Assembly (NCBI GenBank): GCA_029288365.1
Contig: JARIHI010000004.1
Location: forward strand, 1-64,000
Direction of reading: 5' to 3'
Length of the DNA stretch: 64,000 bases
DNA from: Candidatus Saccharimonadota bacterium
GTDB lineage: Bacteria; Patescibacteriota; Saccharimonadia; Saccharimonadales; UBA4665
Below are positions 51,062 through 58,797 of this stretch, in pieces. A program made the translations under genes and the position numbers. Position 1 is the first letter of the stretch, and the number at the start of each line of letters is the position of its first letter. The notes below the pieces were generated by a model, which searched no databases, had not been told where the DNA came from, and saw nothing but the letters and a program-made list of their open reading frames with translations.

Positions 51062-52259
51062 AACTTCCTCCTCTATCAATATAACTGTCACGGACTGATG
51101 ATAAACTAGTATAACGTGAAGCCTGAAATACCACGCCGAGTACCGCCAAAATCATCAATACACTACTACCTCCATAACTTATAAGCGGTAATGTAATACC
51201 CTTTAATGGCAATAATCCTATCATTGCTCCTACATTTATAATAGTCTGTGTACTCAGCCAAACCAATATACCTACAACCACTAACCGAGTAAACTCGTCA
51301 GGCGCACGATCCGCTACCCGCTTTATGCGTGCGAACAACGCAAGCATTAGACCTAATAAAACTACTGATCCGATAAAACCGAACTTTTCGGCATGAATAG
51401 CAAATATGGAGTCGTTTTCTGCCTCTGGCAAATAGCCGTAAGCCTGGACGCTGTTGCCGAGCCCTAATCCCGTCATACCACCAGAGCCCACCGCAATAAG
51501 AGCTTGGCAAGCTTGGTATCCAGTAGACATACAGTCCGCCTCCGGGTTCATAAAGGTCGCAAGTCTCTCACGTCGATACCCACTTGGCGCAATAAGTAAT
51601 ATGGCCCCAACCCCTATGATGGCCCCAATCATAAGGATGCGCTTCAGAGGAAGACCGGCAACGAATACCATAGCCGTTATCATAGCAGCTATAACTGTTG
51701 CTGAGCCAAAGTCACTTTGCAAGCCCGCCACCACAATAGCTACACCGGCTAACACAGCAAAAAGTGGCCTAAGTGTCTGACGAAAATCATCCATCAGATT
51801 TCTTTCCATACGATATGCTAAAAATCCTGCCAACCATACGATAATGGCAAACTTTAAAAGCTCAACCGACTGAAATGAAAAACCTCCCAGCCGTATCCAC
51901 CGGTGAGCCGGATATTCTTGGTTCACCGGCAGTAGTAAGGTTAGTAATGTAGCTACTCCGGCAATCAATAAAAGAGGCTTATACATATGCCTCCACATAT
52001 GAAGCGGAATACGTGCTGCCACGGCGAACAACAGCAAGCCAATACCTATCCCGATAAACTGTCGTAACACATATTGGTTACCGTTTGCGTTCTTTTCTAC
52101 TGCTAACGCTGGACTGATAGAGTAGACCACGATCATACCTACTCCAAGTAAAGCCAAAGCAATGATGAGTAGCCAGTAGTCTGGCTTGTGCCGCCGGGAC
52201 AAGGTTGTACTTTGTCCCATGTTTGCACGGCGCGCTCGTCTTTGGTCGAGCGCCCGCAT
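50988..52259 (-). CDS. ftsW: Peptidoglycan glycosyltransferase FtsW (SEDS family)
   Basis: 423 residues with about ten transmembrane helices. YPAHRWIRLGGFSFQSVELLKFA, NSVQAYGYLPEAENDSIFAIHAEKFGFIG (in part) and LPLKGITLPLISYGGSSVL are SEDS hallmarks; the Asp of the ENDSI loop is in the catalytic position. A basic N-terminus and cytoplasmic C-tail flank the core. It polymerises lipid II at the septum with FtsI. Starts one base after the mraY stop; its end overlaps murG. Confidence 0.95.
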   Translation of the reverse strand: MRALDQRRARRANMGQSTTLSRRHKPDYWLLIIALALLGVGMIVVYSISPALAVEKNANGNQYVLRQFIGIGIGLLLFAVAARIPLHMWRHMYKPLLLIAGVATLLTLLLPVNQEYPAHRWIRLGGFSFQSVELLKFAIIVWLAGFLAYRMERNLMDDFRQTLRPLFAVLAGVAIVVAGLQSDFGSATVIAAMITAMVFVAGLPLKRILMIGAIIGVGAILLIAPSGYRRERLATFMNPEADCMSTGYQACQALIAVGSGGMTGLGLGNSVQAYGYLPEAENDSIFAIHAEKFGFIGSVVLLGLMLALFARIKRVADRAPDEFTRLVVVGILVWLSTQTIINVGAMIGLLPLKGITLPLISYGGSSVLMILAVLGVVFQASRYTSLSSVRDSYIDRGGSYDNSRNGRRLRRAYNPALSSRSRT

Positions 52260-52260
52260 A

Positions 52261-53307
52261 TTAACTAAATCTCCCCAATAAGAATGCTATAAGCCCTAAG
52301 ACACCTGCTACTTGTCCGATAACCCAAAACCGCATGGTCACTTTTGTTTCCGGCCATCCCATAGCTTCAAAATGATGATGAATAGGTGCAATCTTAAATA
52401 TTTTTTTACCACCTCGGAGTTTTTTGGATGATATTTGTAACAAACTCGAACCCGCTTCAGCAACGAATACAATGCCGATCAGTGGCAATAAAAGTACTGT
52501 ATCAGTCAACATAGCTACAACACCCAGTGCTGTACCAAGGCCAAACGACCCAACGTCACCCATAAAAAAGCGCGCTGGGAAAATATTAAACCAGGTATAA
52601 CTAAGTAAGGCGCCTAACATTGTCATACAAAAACCTGCTACACCAAAACGTCCTTCTACAAGTGCAATAATTGCATATACAGCGAATGCTGAGCTTGCCA
52701 GTCCTCCCGCTAAACCATCGAGTCCGTCACTGATATTTACCGCGTTAGCCGTAGCCACCACAACCAGTATGAACAACGGGATAATGAGCCAGCCGATATG
52801 CCAGTCGATGCTTGTCAGTGGTACAGAAATACTGTTAACATCAAGTTTGTAGTAGAAAAACCATCCGCCAATAAGCGCAATAAGTGTGATGAGTAGCAAT
52901 TTAATTTTCGGTGGTATACCGGCCACCCCTGCACCACTACCCCGGATATTAATAATATCGTCGATCAACCCTACAGTGGCTGCCCCCACAAAAGCAGCCA
53001 AGGGTAACCAGGTTTCCGTTCGGTCAAGGTTAAACACAAGAGTCACAACGGCTACAGATACGACAAATATTACTCCAGCCATTGTTGGAATATGTCGCTG
53101 ATGTTTGGCAGCATGCAGCTTCGTAAATACTTTGGCTGCCTCACCGGTTGCAGCAGCTTTTCGGGGCTTTTTCCACCATTGCCATTTATACGCGCTGGTA
53201 GTATAAAGAGGCGTTATAATCATGCTAAGCAAAAAACCAAGGCTACCGAGTAATAAAATCTGTATTAACGTGGCGGATTCAACTGAAAAAAAGAGTGTGT
53301 CGTTCAT
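52261..53307 (-). CDS. mraY: Phospho-N-acetylmuramoyl-pentapeptide transferase
   Basis: 348 residues, about ten transmembrane helices. RHIPTMAGVIF, LIDDIINIR (catalytic Asp pair), NAVNISDGLDGLAGG, FMGDVGSFGLG and PIHHHFEAMGWPETKVTMRFW are all MraY motifs. It attaches phospho-MurNAc-pentapeptide to undecaprenyl phosphate, giving lipid I. It precedes ftsW directly, as part of the same transcription unit. Confidence 0.97.
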   Translation of the reverse strand: MNDTLFFSVESATLIQILLLGSLGFLLSMIITPLYTTSAYKWQWWKKPRKAAATGEAAKVFTKLHAAKHQRHIPTMAGVIFVVSVAVVTLVFNLDRTETWLPLAAFVGAATVGLIDDIINIRGSGAGVAGIPPKIKLLLITLIALIGGWFFYYKLDVNSISVPLTSIDWHIGWLIIPLFILVVVATANAVNISDGLDGLAGGLASSAFAVYAIIALVEGRFGVAGFCMTMLGALLSYTWFNIFPARFFMGDVGSFGLGTALGVVAMLTDTVLLLPLIGIVFVAEAGSSLLQISSKKLRGGKKIFKIAPIHHHFEAMGWPETKVTMRFWVIGQVAGVLGLIAFLLGRFS

Positions 53308-53337
53308 GATAATGCTTTCTGTTTAGTATACATCATA

Positions 53338-55089
53338 TTAACCTTTTGTAGGCACATTAAAATTGTCTATTAACATGTGAGCGACATCGCCAAATATAGG
53401 CTGAGCCGCTTGCGAACCAGCGTAACCAGCAATTTTTGGCCTGTCTACTCGCACAGCAATGACGTACTCAGGAGTATTACCACCCACAAACCCTATATAA
53501 GTACCATTAAAATCGTGCTCTAAATAACCTCCCGCCGGATTAGCTATTTGCGCGGTGCCGGTTTTACCGCCTACGCTGTATGCGTCACTAAATTTTCGTT
53601 TAAAATGATGTTTTGCAACCACATACTCCAAGAGTGGCTGCATTTCCTTTGATACTTCAGGCTTCACCGCTCGTTGGACGAGTATTTTTGGTTTGTTTTT
53701 TGCTACGCTTCCGTCATTTTTTATAGTAGATTCTAGCAGATGAGGTTGGTTATAGGTCCCGCCGTTCAGCATGGCAGCATACGCGCCAGCCATTTGTAGA
53801 GTGGTTGCCGTCATAGCTTGTCCGAAAGAGGTATTCGCGTACGTAATATTAAGGCCATATCCGCTTGTCGGACTTGGTACGGTACCAGGATTTTCATAAC
53901 CCTGTTCTATGCCGGTTGGTTTTCCAAACAGGTAATGATTGCTCATGTAATCATGCCACGCTTGGCGCCCCTGGCGATTGAGTTCACCACTACCCATTTG
54001 CATGAGGAGCCATGTAGCTCCGGTATTTAGAGAGAGGTTTAATATATCGGCGATATTTTTTGTGCCCGGACCGCCGTCTTCTTCAATATTTGATACTACT
54101 GCATCATCCACTTTAATTTTGCTTTGGTCATAGTAAGTTGAATTTGGCTTAACCACACCTAAATCCAGCGCTGCAGCGGCGGTCAACGGCTTCATAACCG
54201 ATCCGACTTCTAGTGCTTCGGTAATAGCCATGTTATTAAATAAGTTAGCATCAGTAACTTGAGCATAGTTTGCCGGATCGTACGTCGGATAATTAGCCAT
54301 GGCTTTTACGGCACCGGTTTTCGCATCTAATACCACCACACTTCCCGAGGATGATTTTGCCGTCTGAAGCCCTTGCTGCAACAACTGCTCAACTTGCTTT
54401 TGCATACCGATATCAATCGTTAAAACTACGTCATTTCCTGATTTTGCCGGTTTTCGTACATTATCTTCACTTGCCGCCAACGGCACACCATTAATATCAG
54501 TGACGGCTTTAAGCTCGCCTGGTGTACCAGTCAATTGCTTATTAAGCGATTGTTCTATGCCATATTTACCAACTCCAGCATCATCCACAAACCCCAACAA
54601 CTGTGCAGCCAGTGTACCTTGAGGGTAAGTCCGGTACTCTTGAGCCTGTGCGCCGATACCAGCCAGCTTGTATTTTAAAAGAGTGTCGCGCTGCTCTTGA
54701 GTAACTTTCTTAGCTAATACCTGATAACGCCCCTGGGCAGCTATAGCGTTCTCGTATTTTTTTCTGTCCCCTCCGAGTACTTTTATTAAAGCATCAGCGG
54801 TCTTTTTCTTATCTTTTACTAGCTGCGGGTCAGCATATATCGTAAATAATTGATGATTTAATACAATTGGTATCGTGCGATCACCGTCATGAGCCTTGAT
54901 AATCCCGCGAGATGCTGCAATTTCATATTCTTTATACTGATCACTTTGGGCAGCTGTCTTGTAGTGGTCATGTTGAATGATTTGCAGATAAAACAACCTG
55001 ACTACAAAGATAGCAAATACAAATACAATTAACGCGTACCAAATGTGTACGCGCTTAACAGAAACGGAAGTGATAGAAGATGATTTCAT
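53338..55089 (-). CDS. ftsI: Penicillin-binding protein 2/3 (FtsI)
   Basis: 583 residues. Short cytoplasmic N-terminus, one transmembrane helix (about 15-32), a dimerisation domain, and a transpeptidase domain with SVMK (in EVGSVMKPLTA, about 297), SLN (SLNTGATW) and KTG (GGKTGTAQIAN) motifs in order. There is no PASTA domain. It crosslinks septal peptidoglycan with FtsW, encoded two genes downstream. Confidence 0.95.
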   Translation of the reverse strand: MKSSSITSVSVKRVHIWYALIVFVFAIFVVRLFYLQIIQHDHYKTAAQSDQYKEYEIAASRGIIKAHDGDRTIPIVLNHQLFTIYADPQLVKDKKKTADALIKVLGGDRKKYENAIAAQGRYQVLAKKVTQEQRDTLLKYKLAGIGAQAQEYRTYPQGTLAAQLLGFVDDAGVGKYGIEQSLNKQLTGTPGELKAVTDINGVPLAASEDNVRKPAKSGNDVVLTIDIGMQKQVEQLLQQGLQTAKSSSGSVVVLDAKTGAVKAMANYPTYDPANYAQVTDANLFNNMAITEALEVGSVMKPLTAAAALDLGVVKPNSTYYDQSKIKVDDAVVSNIEEDGGPGTKNIADILNLSLNTGATWLLMQMGSGELNRQGRQAWHDYMSNHYLFGKPTGIEQGYENPGTVPSPTSGYGLNITYANTSFGQAMTATTLQMAGAYAAMLNGGTYNQPHLLESTIKNDGSVAKNKPKILVQRAVKPEVSKEMQPLLEYVVAKHHFKRKFSDAYSVGGKTGTAQIANPAGGYLEHDFNGTYIGFVGGNTPEYVIAVRVDRPKIAGYAGSQAAQPIFGDVAHMLIDNFNVPTKG

Positions 55090-55118
55090 GCGTTAGTGAA
55101 TGAAGCTGATCCTTTTGA

Positions 55119-55466
55119 CTAATTTTGCACTACGCTGGCTGGTGCTACAGACACAAGATTTTTTGCTGGCTCGCTATTTTGAACCCGATCTAATGACTGA
55201 AGACGAGCAGAAGCAACTTCAAGATTGTCATGTTCAGTCTTTAGCTGAGTTTGTTGGCGCTCAAGACTCTCAATACTATACCCGAAAGCATTGGTTTTCG
55301 TAACCTGAGTCAGATATAGTAGCCCAAGCAAACAAGCTAAAATAATTAATGCTACAGTATTTGTGATCGGCCCCAGTCGCCGATCTGTTGAGCGGAATGA
55401 AACCGAGTTCTGGTTGCGGACTGCAAACCGTTGTCGACTCATTGCCATTGAACTGGAGTATGTCAT
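55119..55466 (-). CDS. FtsL-like divisome protein
   Basis: 115 residues. A cytoplasmic basic segment (1-34), one transmembrane helix (VALIILACLLGLLYLTQV, about 38-56) and a coiled-coil-like exported part (YSIESLERQQTQLKTEHDNLEVASARLQSL). Its position between rsmH and ftsI, the usual place of ftsL, gives the call; sequence similarity of FtsL is always low. Confidence 0.7.
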   Translation of the reverse strand: MTYSSSMAMSRQRFAVRNQNSVSFRSTDRRLGPITNTVALIILACLLGLLYLTQVTKTNAFGYSIESLERQQTQLKTEHDNLEVASARLQSLDRVQNSEPAKNLVSVAPASVVQN

Positions 55467-55613
55467 AATTTTTCTCTTTTTATTTTTATTACTTTATTTT
55501 CGGGCTCATAGAGCATCTTGGTAATTAAGACGCTCTATGGCCTGCTTTCCTACTGGGGCGCTGAGTATGGGTGTAGTACCCTTACCTTCACCTTGTAGGC
55601 GCGGGAGGTGCTT

Positions 55614-56540
55614 TTAACCTGAATTGGCATGCGCTTCCCTTTCTTTGGTTTTTATTTTTGCTACGACGCGTAGTTTGGCACTTCGCGAACGCGGATTAAA
55701 AACTAATTCATCGTGACCGGCGGTTATAGGTCGTTTGGTCAGTAACCGCAGATCAGTGTCGTATCGGTCTCCAGCAGCTTCGTTGAACGCCTCTTTTACA
55801 ATACGATCCTCTAAGCTGTGGAAACTGATAACACCAAGCCTGCCCCCTGGTGCAAGCAGTCTGAACCATAAAGGCAAACTCTTAAGGAGCAACCCCAGTT
55901 CATCGTTTACCGCTATACGTAATCCCTGAAAAGTACGTGTAGCTGGGTGCATTCTGGAATGCCCCGGGTAAGCCCTGGCAACTATAGTAGCGAGATCGGT
56001 GGTTGTGTGTAGTGGTCGATTAGCCACAATTAGTCCAGCAATTCGTTTGGCGCGTGGCTCTTCACCGTACTCCGCTAAAATTGCCGCTATATCGCCTTGA
56101 CTATAGTTGTTCACTATATCTGCCGCCGATAGGGGCTGGGTTTGGTCCATACGCATATCCAGCGGACCTTCCTGCATAAAGGCAAACCCTCTGCTCGCTG
56201 TGTCAATGTGCGGTGAAGATATACCTAGATCAGCCAAAATAAGATCGAAGTGCCGCTTTTGCTGTACAAGTTTTTGGCTAGCAGCGTAGAAATCTTCTTG
56301 TAAAATTTCTACTGGCTGGCTTTTAAACTTTTGCTTAAGCGTCTCGATAGCTGTCTGATCACGATCAACCAAGACCGTACGCTCAGGTGACATCGTACGC
56401 CCTAGCACAGCTGCGGCGTGCCCGCCATATCCTGCAGTCAAATCAAGGTAAGATGCTCCTTGCTTTGGTGCTAGATACGTTAGCGCTGCATCCACTAGAA
56501 CCGGGATGTGTTGATTATTTATTTTGACTTCCGTGTGCAT
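55614..56540 (-). CDS. rsmH: 16S rRNA (cytosine1402-N4)-methyltransferase
   Basis: 308 residues. HIPVLVDAALTYL at the start, SAM motif LDLTAGYGGHAAAVL, DLGISSPHIDTASRGFAFMQEGPLDMRMDQ, RTFQGLRIAVNDELGLL and ISFHSLEDRIVKEAF are RsmH signatures. It methylates 16S C1402. ATG 56540 is chosen because MHTEVKINNQHIPVL fits the family; a GTG at 56588 would add an unconserved extension. Confidence 0.96.
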   Translation of the reverse strand: MHTEVKINNQHIPVLVDAALTYLAPKQGASYLDLTAGYGGHAAAVLGRTMSPERTVLVDRDQTAIETLKQKFKSQPVEILQEDFYAASQKLVQQKRHFDLILADLGISSPHIDTASRGFAFMQEGPLDMRMDQTQPLSAADIVNNYSQGDIAAILAEYGEEPRAKRIAGLIVANRPLHTTTDLATIVARAYPGHSRMHPATRTFQGLRIAVNDELGLLLKSLPLWFRLLAPGGRLGVISFHSLEDRIVKEAFNEAAGDRYDTDLRLLTKRPITAGHDELVFNPRSRSAKLRVVAKIKTKEREAHANSG

Positions 56541-56896
56541 ATCTGCACTGTTTGTTTTTGTTTTGGTGTTTGTTTTGTACAAGATCACCTAATCAGCAGT
56601 CAACTTTTTGTTTTGCTTTGATTGTTTTTGTTTTTGTTGTAGTTATGCGTATGTATGTATAGAAGTGACTTTGAACTAATGTTCTGATTTTGAAAAAATC
56701 TATAACTTCTGACTTCCGCATAACTAAGTTTGAGAGACTTATGTGTGAGGTGGAGTTTTGGGAGGTGTTTTTGAGTAAAGTGCAAAGGTTTTTAGGGTGG
56801 TTGGCCTTAGTTCCACTGTTGACTGCCGAATAGCTAACCTCGTATAAAGGGGCTTTTCGTTTTTAATTGTTAATGTGCTTTTTTTAACTAACCAAT
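56541..56896 (-). other. Intergenic region between mraZ and rsmH, no gene
   Basis: About 350 bp rich in T and G on the plus strand (A and C on the minus), including runs such as CAAAAACAAAAACAATC on minus, unlikely to be coding. A minus-strand TTGACT is found near 56600, close to rsmH. On the plus strand TTGACT (56819-56824) and TATAAA (56843-56848), 18 bp apart, could drive an antisense transcript into mraZ. Nothing else is seen. Confidence 0.5.
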
Positions 56897-57259
56897 CTAC
56901 GTACCGGCCATGATACGCCAGTACTTTCCGACTCTCACGGCGACAACATCCTTGTCGATACCGGCATAGTCCAGTAAATGTTGCTCGAGCGTTACCCGAC
57001 CCTGTTTTTCGTCGATAGCCGCTTCAGTCTTGCCCATCCGAAACTGTACGTTTAGGTCAGCTGTTTTTTCATCAAGGATATTACCTTGAAGTAACGGCTC
57101 AACCTCTACGTCCCATACCGATTTTGGGTATAGGTGCAGATAAGACTGAAAGCCCCGGGTAACAACTACTCCGCCTGCGAATTCGTCTCGAAGCTCAGCC
57201 GGTATGGTTAACCGTCGTTTGTCATCGAGCTTTCGCTGGAAGTAATCTACCGTGGCCAT
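56897..57259 (-). CDS. mraZ: Transcriptional regulator MraZ
   Basis: 120 residues, two tandem AbrB-like (SpoVT) domains: DDKRRLTIPAELRDEF (about 10-25) and EKQGRVTLEQHLLDYAGI (about 82-99). MraZ binds repeats upstream of its own gene and regulates the division/cell-wall cluster. ATG 57259 begins MATVDYFQRKL, the usual MraZ start; the upstream extension crosses the binding sites and is not translated. Confidence 0.95.
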   Translation of the reverse strand: MATVDYFQRKLDDKRRLTIPAELRDEFAGGVVVTRGFQSYLHLYPKSVWDVEVEPLLQGNILDEKTADLNVQFRMGKTEAAIDEKQGRVTLEQHLLDYAGIDKDVVAVRVGKYWRIMAGT

Positions 57260-57303
57260 ATTTAGTTTGGTTAATTTACTGTGGTTTTTGTTTGTTTGGT
57301 GGT

Positions 57304-57351
57304 TACCCACTGCTACCCACTGACTTGATATTACTACCCACACCTACCCAC
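57304..57351 (-). promoter_or_regulatory. MraZ-binding boxes (four GTGGGTA repeats)
   Basis: TACCCAC occurs on the plus strand at 57304, 57314, 57335 and 57345 (GTGGGTA on minus). They form two pairs with 10-bp spacing and 21 bp between pairs, upstream of mraZ, matching the TGGG direct repeats known to bind MraZ. Confidence 0.85.
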
Positions 57352-57393
57352 GCACAAGTCTATTTATCTAAAAAGTAGCTTTGTTTCCGCTAC

Positions 57394-57431
57394 TTATCCA
57401 CAGATTTATGGCTGTTTGTATGTTATCCACA
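57394..57431 (+). promoter_or_regulatory. Two perfect DnaA boxes
   Basis: TTATCCACA at 57394-57402 and 57423-57431, 29 bp apart in the same direction, in the space between the mraZ control region and cassette C. Confidence 0.65.
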
Positions 57432-57499
57432 ACATGTAGCGTGGCTACTTGTGGCGCGTACACTAGGCTCAAAGTATTTTTCAGCGGTGTCTATGTATA

Positions 57500-57528
57500 T
57501 TGACATATGGCTAATTATTTGATGTAAT
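57500..57528 (+). promoter_or_regulatory. Promoter of cassette C
   Basis: TTGACA (57500-57505), 17 bp, TGTAAT (57523-57528), the same -10 as cassette B. The transcript would begin near 57535. Confidence 0.8.
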
Positions 57529-57534
57529 AAAGTT

Positions 57535-57877
57535 GTAGGAAGTGTTCAGCATTCCCTCGACAAAGGTGGTCTTTGTGCTGATATTGGCTGGGCTTGTACT
57601 CATGATGTTCTTGCCCATCGTTGGAACTGGTGTAATGCCAGAAATGACGGCAGCACCGCACCCCAACAGACAGCTCTACCCCTGGCAGCAAGCAGCATAT
57701 GGCCTGTTGGCTGCAGGAGGCTTGACGGGGTTCATCCTCTTCACCTCAGTGGTCAGCAACGTCAGTTCGGTGCTCACCGTCGTCTACCTCCTGTTCGGTG
57801 GCACGTGCTGGGTGGTCGGTCTCTCCATGCTCTGGCGTGTATCAAGGCCAAGACGACGATGGTAGCATCCTTTCTAC
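57535..57877 (+). promoter_or_regulatory. Helix between cassette C 5' end and post-stop sequence
   Basis: GTAGGAAG (57535-57542), at the predicted mRNA 5' end and including the first base of the start codon, pairs over 8 bases (one G-U) with CTTTCTAC (57870-57877), five bases after the stop. It would sequester the initiation site. Confidence 0.5.
57542..57865 (+). CDS. Cassette C small membrane protein, 107 aa
   Basis: Three hydrophobic helices (about 9-28, 50-68 and 74-95) and a strongly basic C-terminus (SRPRRRW). No family recognised. GTG start with only about 7 bases of leader, so near-leaderless. Codons are rich in C, G and A endings. It is followed by an identical-type hammerhead. The Arg tail on small membrane proteins recurs in cassette D. 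Confidence 0.65.
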   Translation: MFSIPSTKVVFVLILAGLVLMMFLPIVGTGVMPEMTAAPHPNRQLYPWQQAAYGLLAAGGLTGFILFTSVVSNVSSVLTVVYLLFGGTCWVVGLSMLWRVSRPRRRW

Positions 57878-58017
57878 ATAACACAGACAGATCCCTGTAC
57901 GGAGGCTGGAGACAATTACTCACCAATCCGTAGTCTGTGCTAGAAACCATATAATATAGATGCCTCACACGGTATCGTTTCATCACATATTATATATTTC
58001 TAGTCAGGGGTCAACAG

Positions 58018-58066
58018 CAGTTTAGCTTAGCTACTGATGAGACTTGGGAAGTTCAAGTCGAAACTG
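58018..58066 (+). ncRNA. Type III hammerhead ribozyme, cassette C
   Basis: Stem III CAGT (58018-58021)/ACTG (58063-58066), extended by AGGGGT (58006-58011)/ACCCCT (58070-58075) beyond an internal loop; cleavage base T58022; stem I TAGC-TTA-GCTA (58023-58033); core CTGATGA (58034-58040); stem II GACTTG/CAAGTC (58041-58059); GAAA (58060-58063). The core is canonical. Confidence 0.92.
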
Positions 58067-58109
58067 TTTACCCCTCTTCATACAAGCAAGTTGACCTCAG
58101 GGAGGTATA

Positions 58110-58138
58110 TTGACTTTTCTTTATTTTTTTGGTATAAT
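58110..58138 (+). promoter_or_regulatory. Promoter of cassette D
   Basis: TTGACT (58110-58115), 17 bp, TATAAT (58133-58138), start near 58145. Confidence 0.8.
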
Positions 58139-58150
58139 AAACACTGCGGA

Positions 58151-58729
58151 ACCCCTATAGTTTGGCAACCGAGCAACGTGAGGTAGAGACACCCATGTTT
58201 AAAGCTTTTATTCGATTCGTCGTTCTCGTCCTGCTTGCAATCTACGTGCTGATCATGGTCAGCAGCCCTGCAGGCATCAAGATCGTGATGGCCGACGGAC
58301 TCGTCGCGCTCTGCATGATCTGGGCCCTGCTTCGACGGCGCCCCCTGTCTGACGGCCAGAGACTGTTCCACTGGAGCTGCTTCTGGCTGGCTATCGGCAT
58401 CGTGGCCGCTGTTGGCATTGGCGTACAGCAGCAGATCGGCTTGGTGCCGTCGTTGCACTTCATCTGGTTCGCGATTCTCGGCTACAAGGTGCTGAGATGG
58501 CGATTGAACTGGTACGGCCCGCGGTTCAACGGACGCATCAGACGACGCATCGGATTCGGAAGACGACGAAGAGGGAGAACAAGAAGAAGACCGTAAGCGT
58601 TTCGCCGCAGACAAGCCCCTCACGGCAAAGGTTTGAGCATGGATGCTCGCCTTCTACCGTGGTCTGCACCAAACATATATAGTCTCGTACCCAGAGGGGT
58701 GCAAGAATTATATACGTTAGGTCAGGGGT
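58151..58729 (+). promoter_or_regulatory. Three nested 5'-3' helices of cassette D
   Basis: ACCCCT (58151-58156) with AGGGGT (58724-58729 or 58695-58700); GTTTGG (58160-58165) with CCAAAC (58669-58674); CGTGAGG (58177-58183), covering the GAGG Shine-Dalgarno, with CCTCACG (58618-58624). The order is nested, so all can form together as a panhandle. Confidence 0.6.
58195..58596 (+). CDS. Cassette D small membrane protein with Arg-rich tail, 133 aa
   Basis: Four hydrophobic segments (VVLVLLAIYVLIMV near 10-23, MADGLVALCMIWALL near 33-47, FWLAIGIVAAVGIGV near 65-79, LHFIWFAILGYKVL near 88-101) and a tail of about 30 residues ending GRRRRGRTRRRP. Unrecognised. ATG 58195 follows GAGG at 58180-58183. 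C/G-ending codons dominate. The hammerhead after it is identical to that of cassette C. Confidence 0.7.
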   Translation: MFKAFIRFVVLVLLAIYVLIMVSSPAGIKIVMADGLVALCMIWALLRRRPLSDGQRLFHWSCFWLAIGIVAAVGIGVQQQIGLVPSLHFIWFAILGYKVLRWRLNWYGPRFNGRIRRRIGFGRRRRGRTRRRP

Positions 58730-58781
58730 GCAGTTTAGCTTAGCTACTGATGAGACTTGGGAAGTTCAAGTCGAAACTGCA
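58729..58781 (+). ncRNA. Type III hammerhead ribozyme, cassette D
   Basis: Stem III TGCAGT (58729-58734)/ACTGCA (58776-58781); cleavage base T58735; stem I TAGC-TTA-GCTA; core CTGATGA (58747-58753); stem II GACTTG/CAAGTC (58754-58772); GAAA (58773-58776). Bases 58730-58779 equal 58017-58066, a 50-base direct repeat 713 bp away, while the flanks differ but keep stem III pairing. Confidence 0.93.
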
Positions 58782-58797
58782 ATGTATTATTATCATT

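Noticed and set aside
51090-51110. CTGATGA near 51096 as a hammerhead core
   Set aside because: No stem II or GAAA partner follows.
56600-56785. 61-aa minus-strand ORF in the mraZ-rsmH gap
   Set aside because: A/C-rich low complexity, Lys/Asn/His-rich and without a ribosome-binding site.
58006-58781. Cassettes C/D as an insertion sequence
   Set aside because: The direct repeats are complete ribozymes and no transposase or terminal inverted repeats are present.
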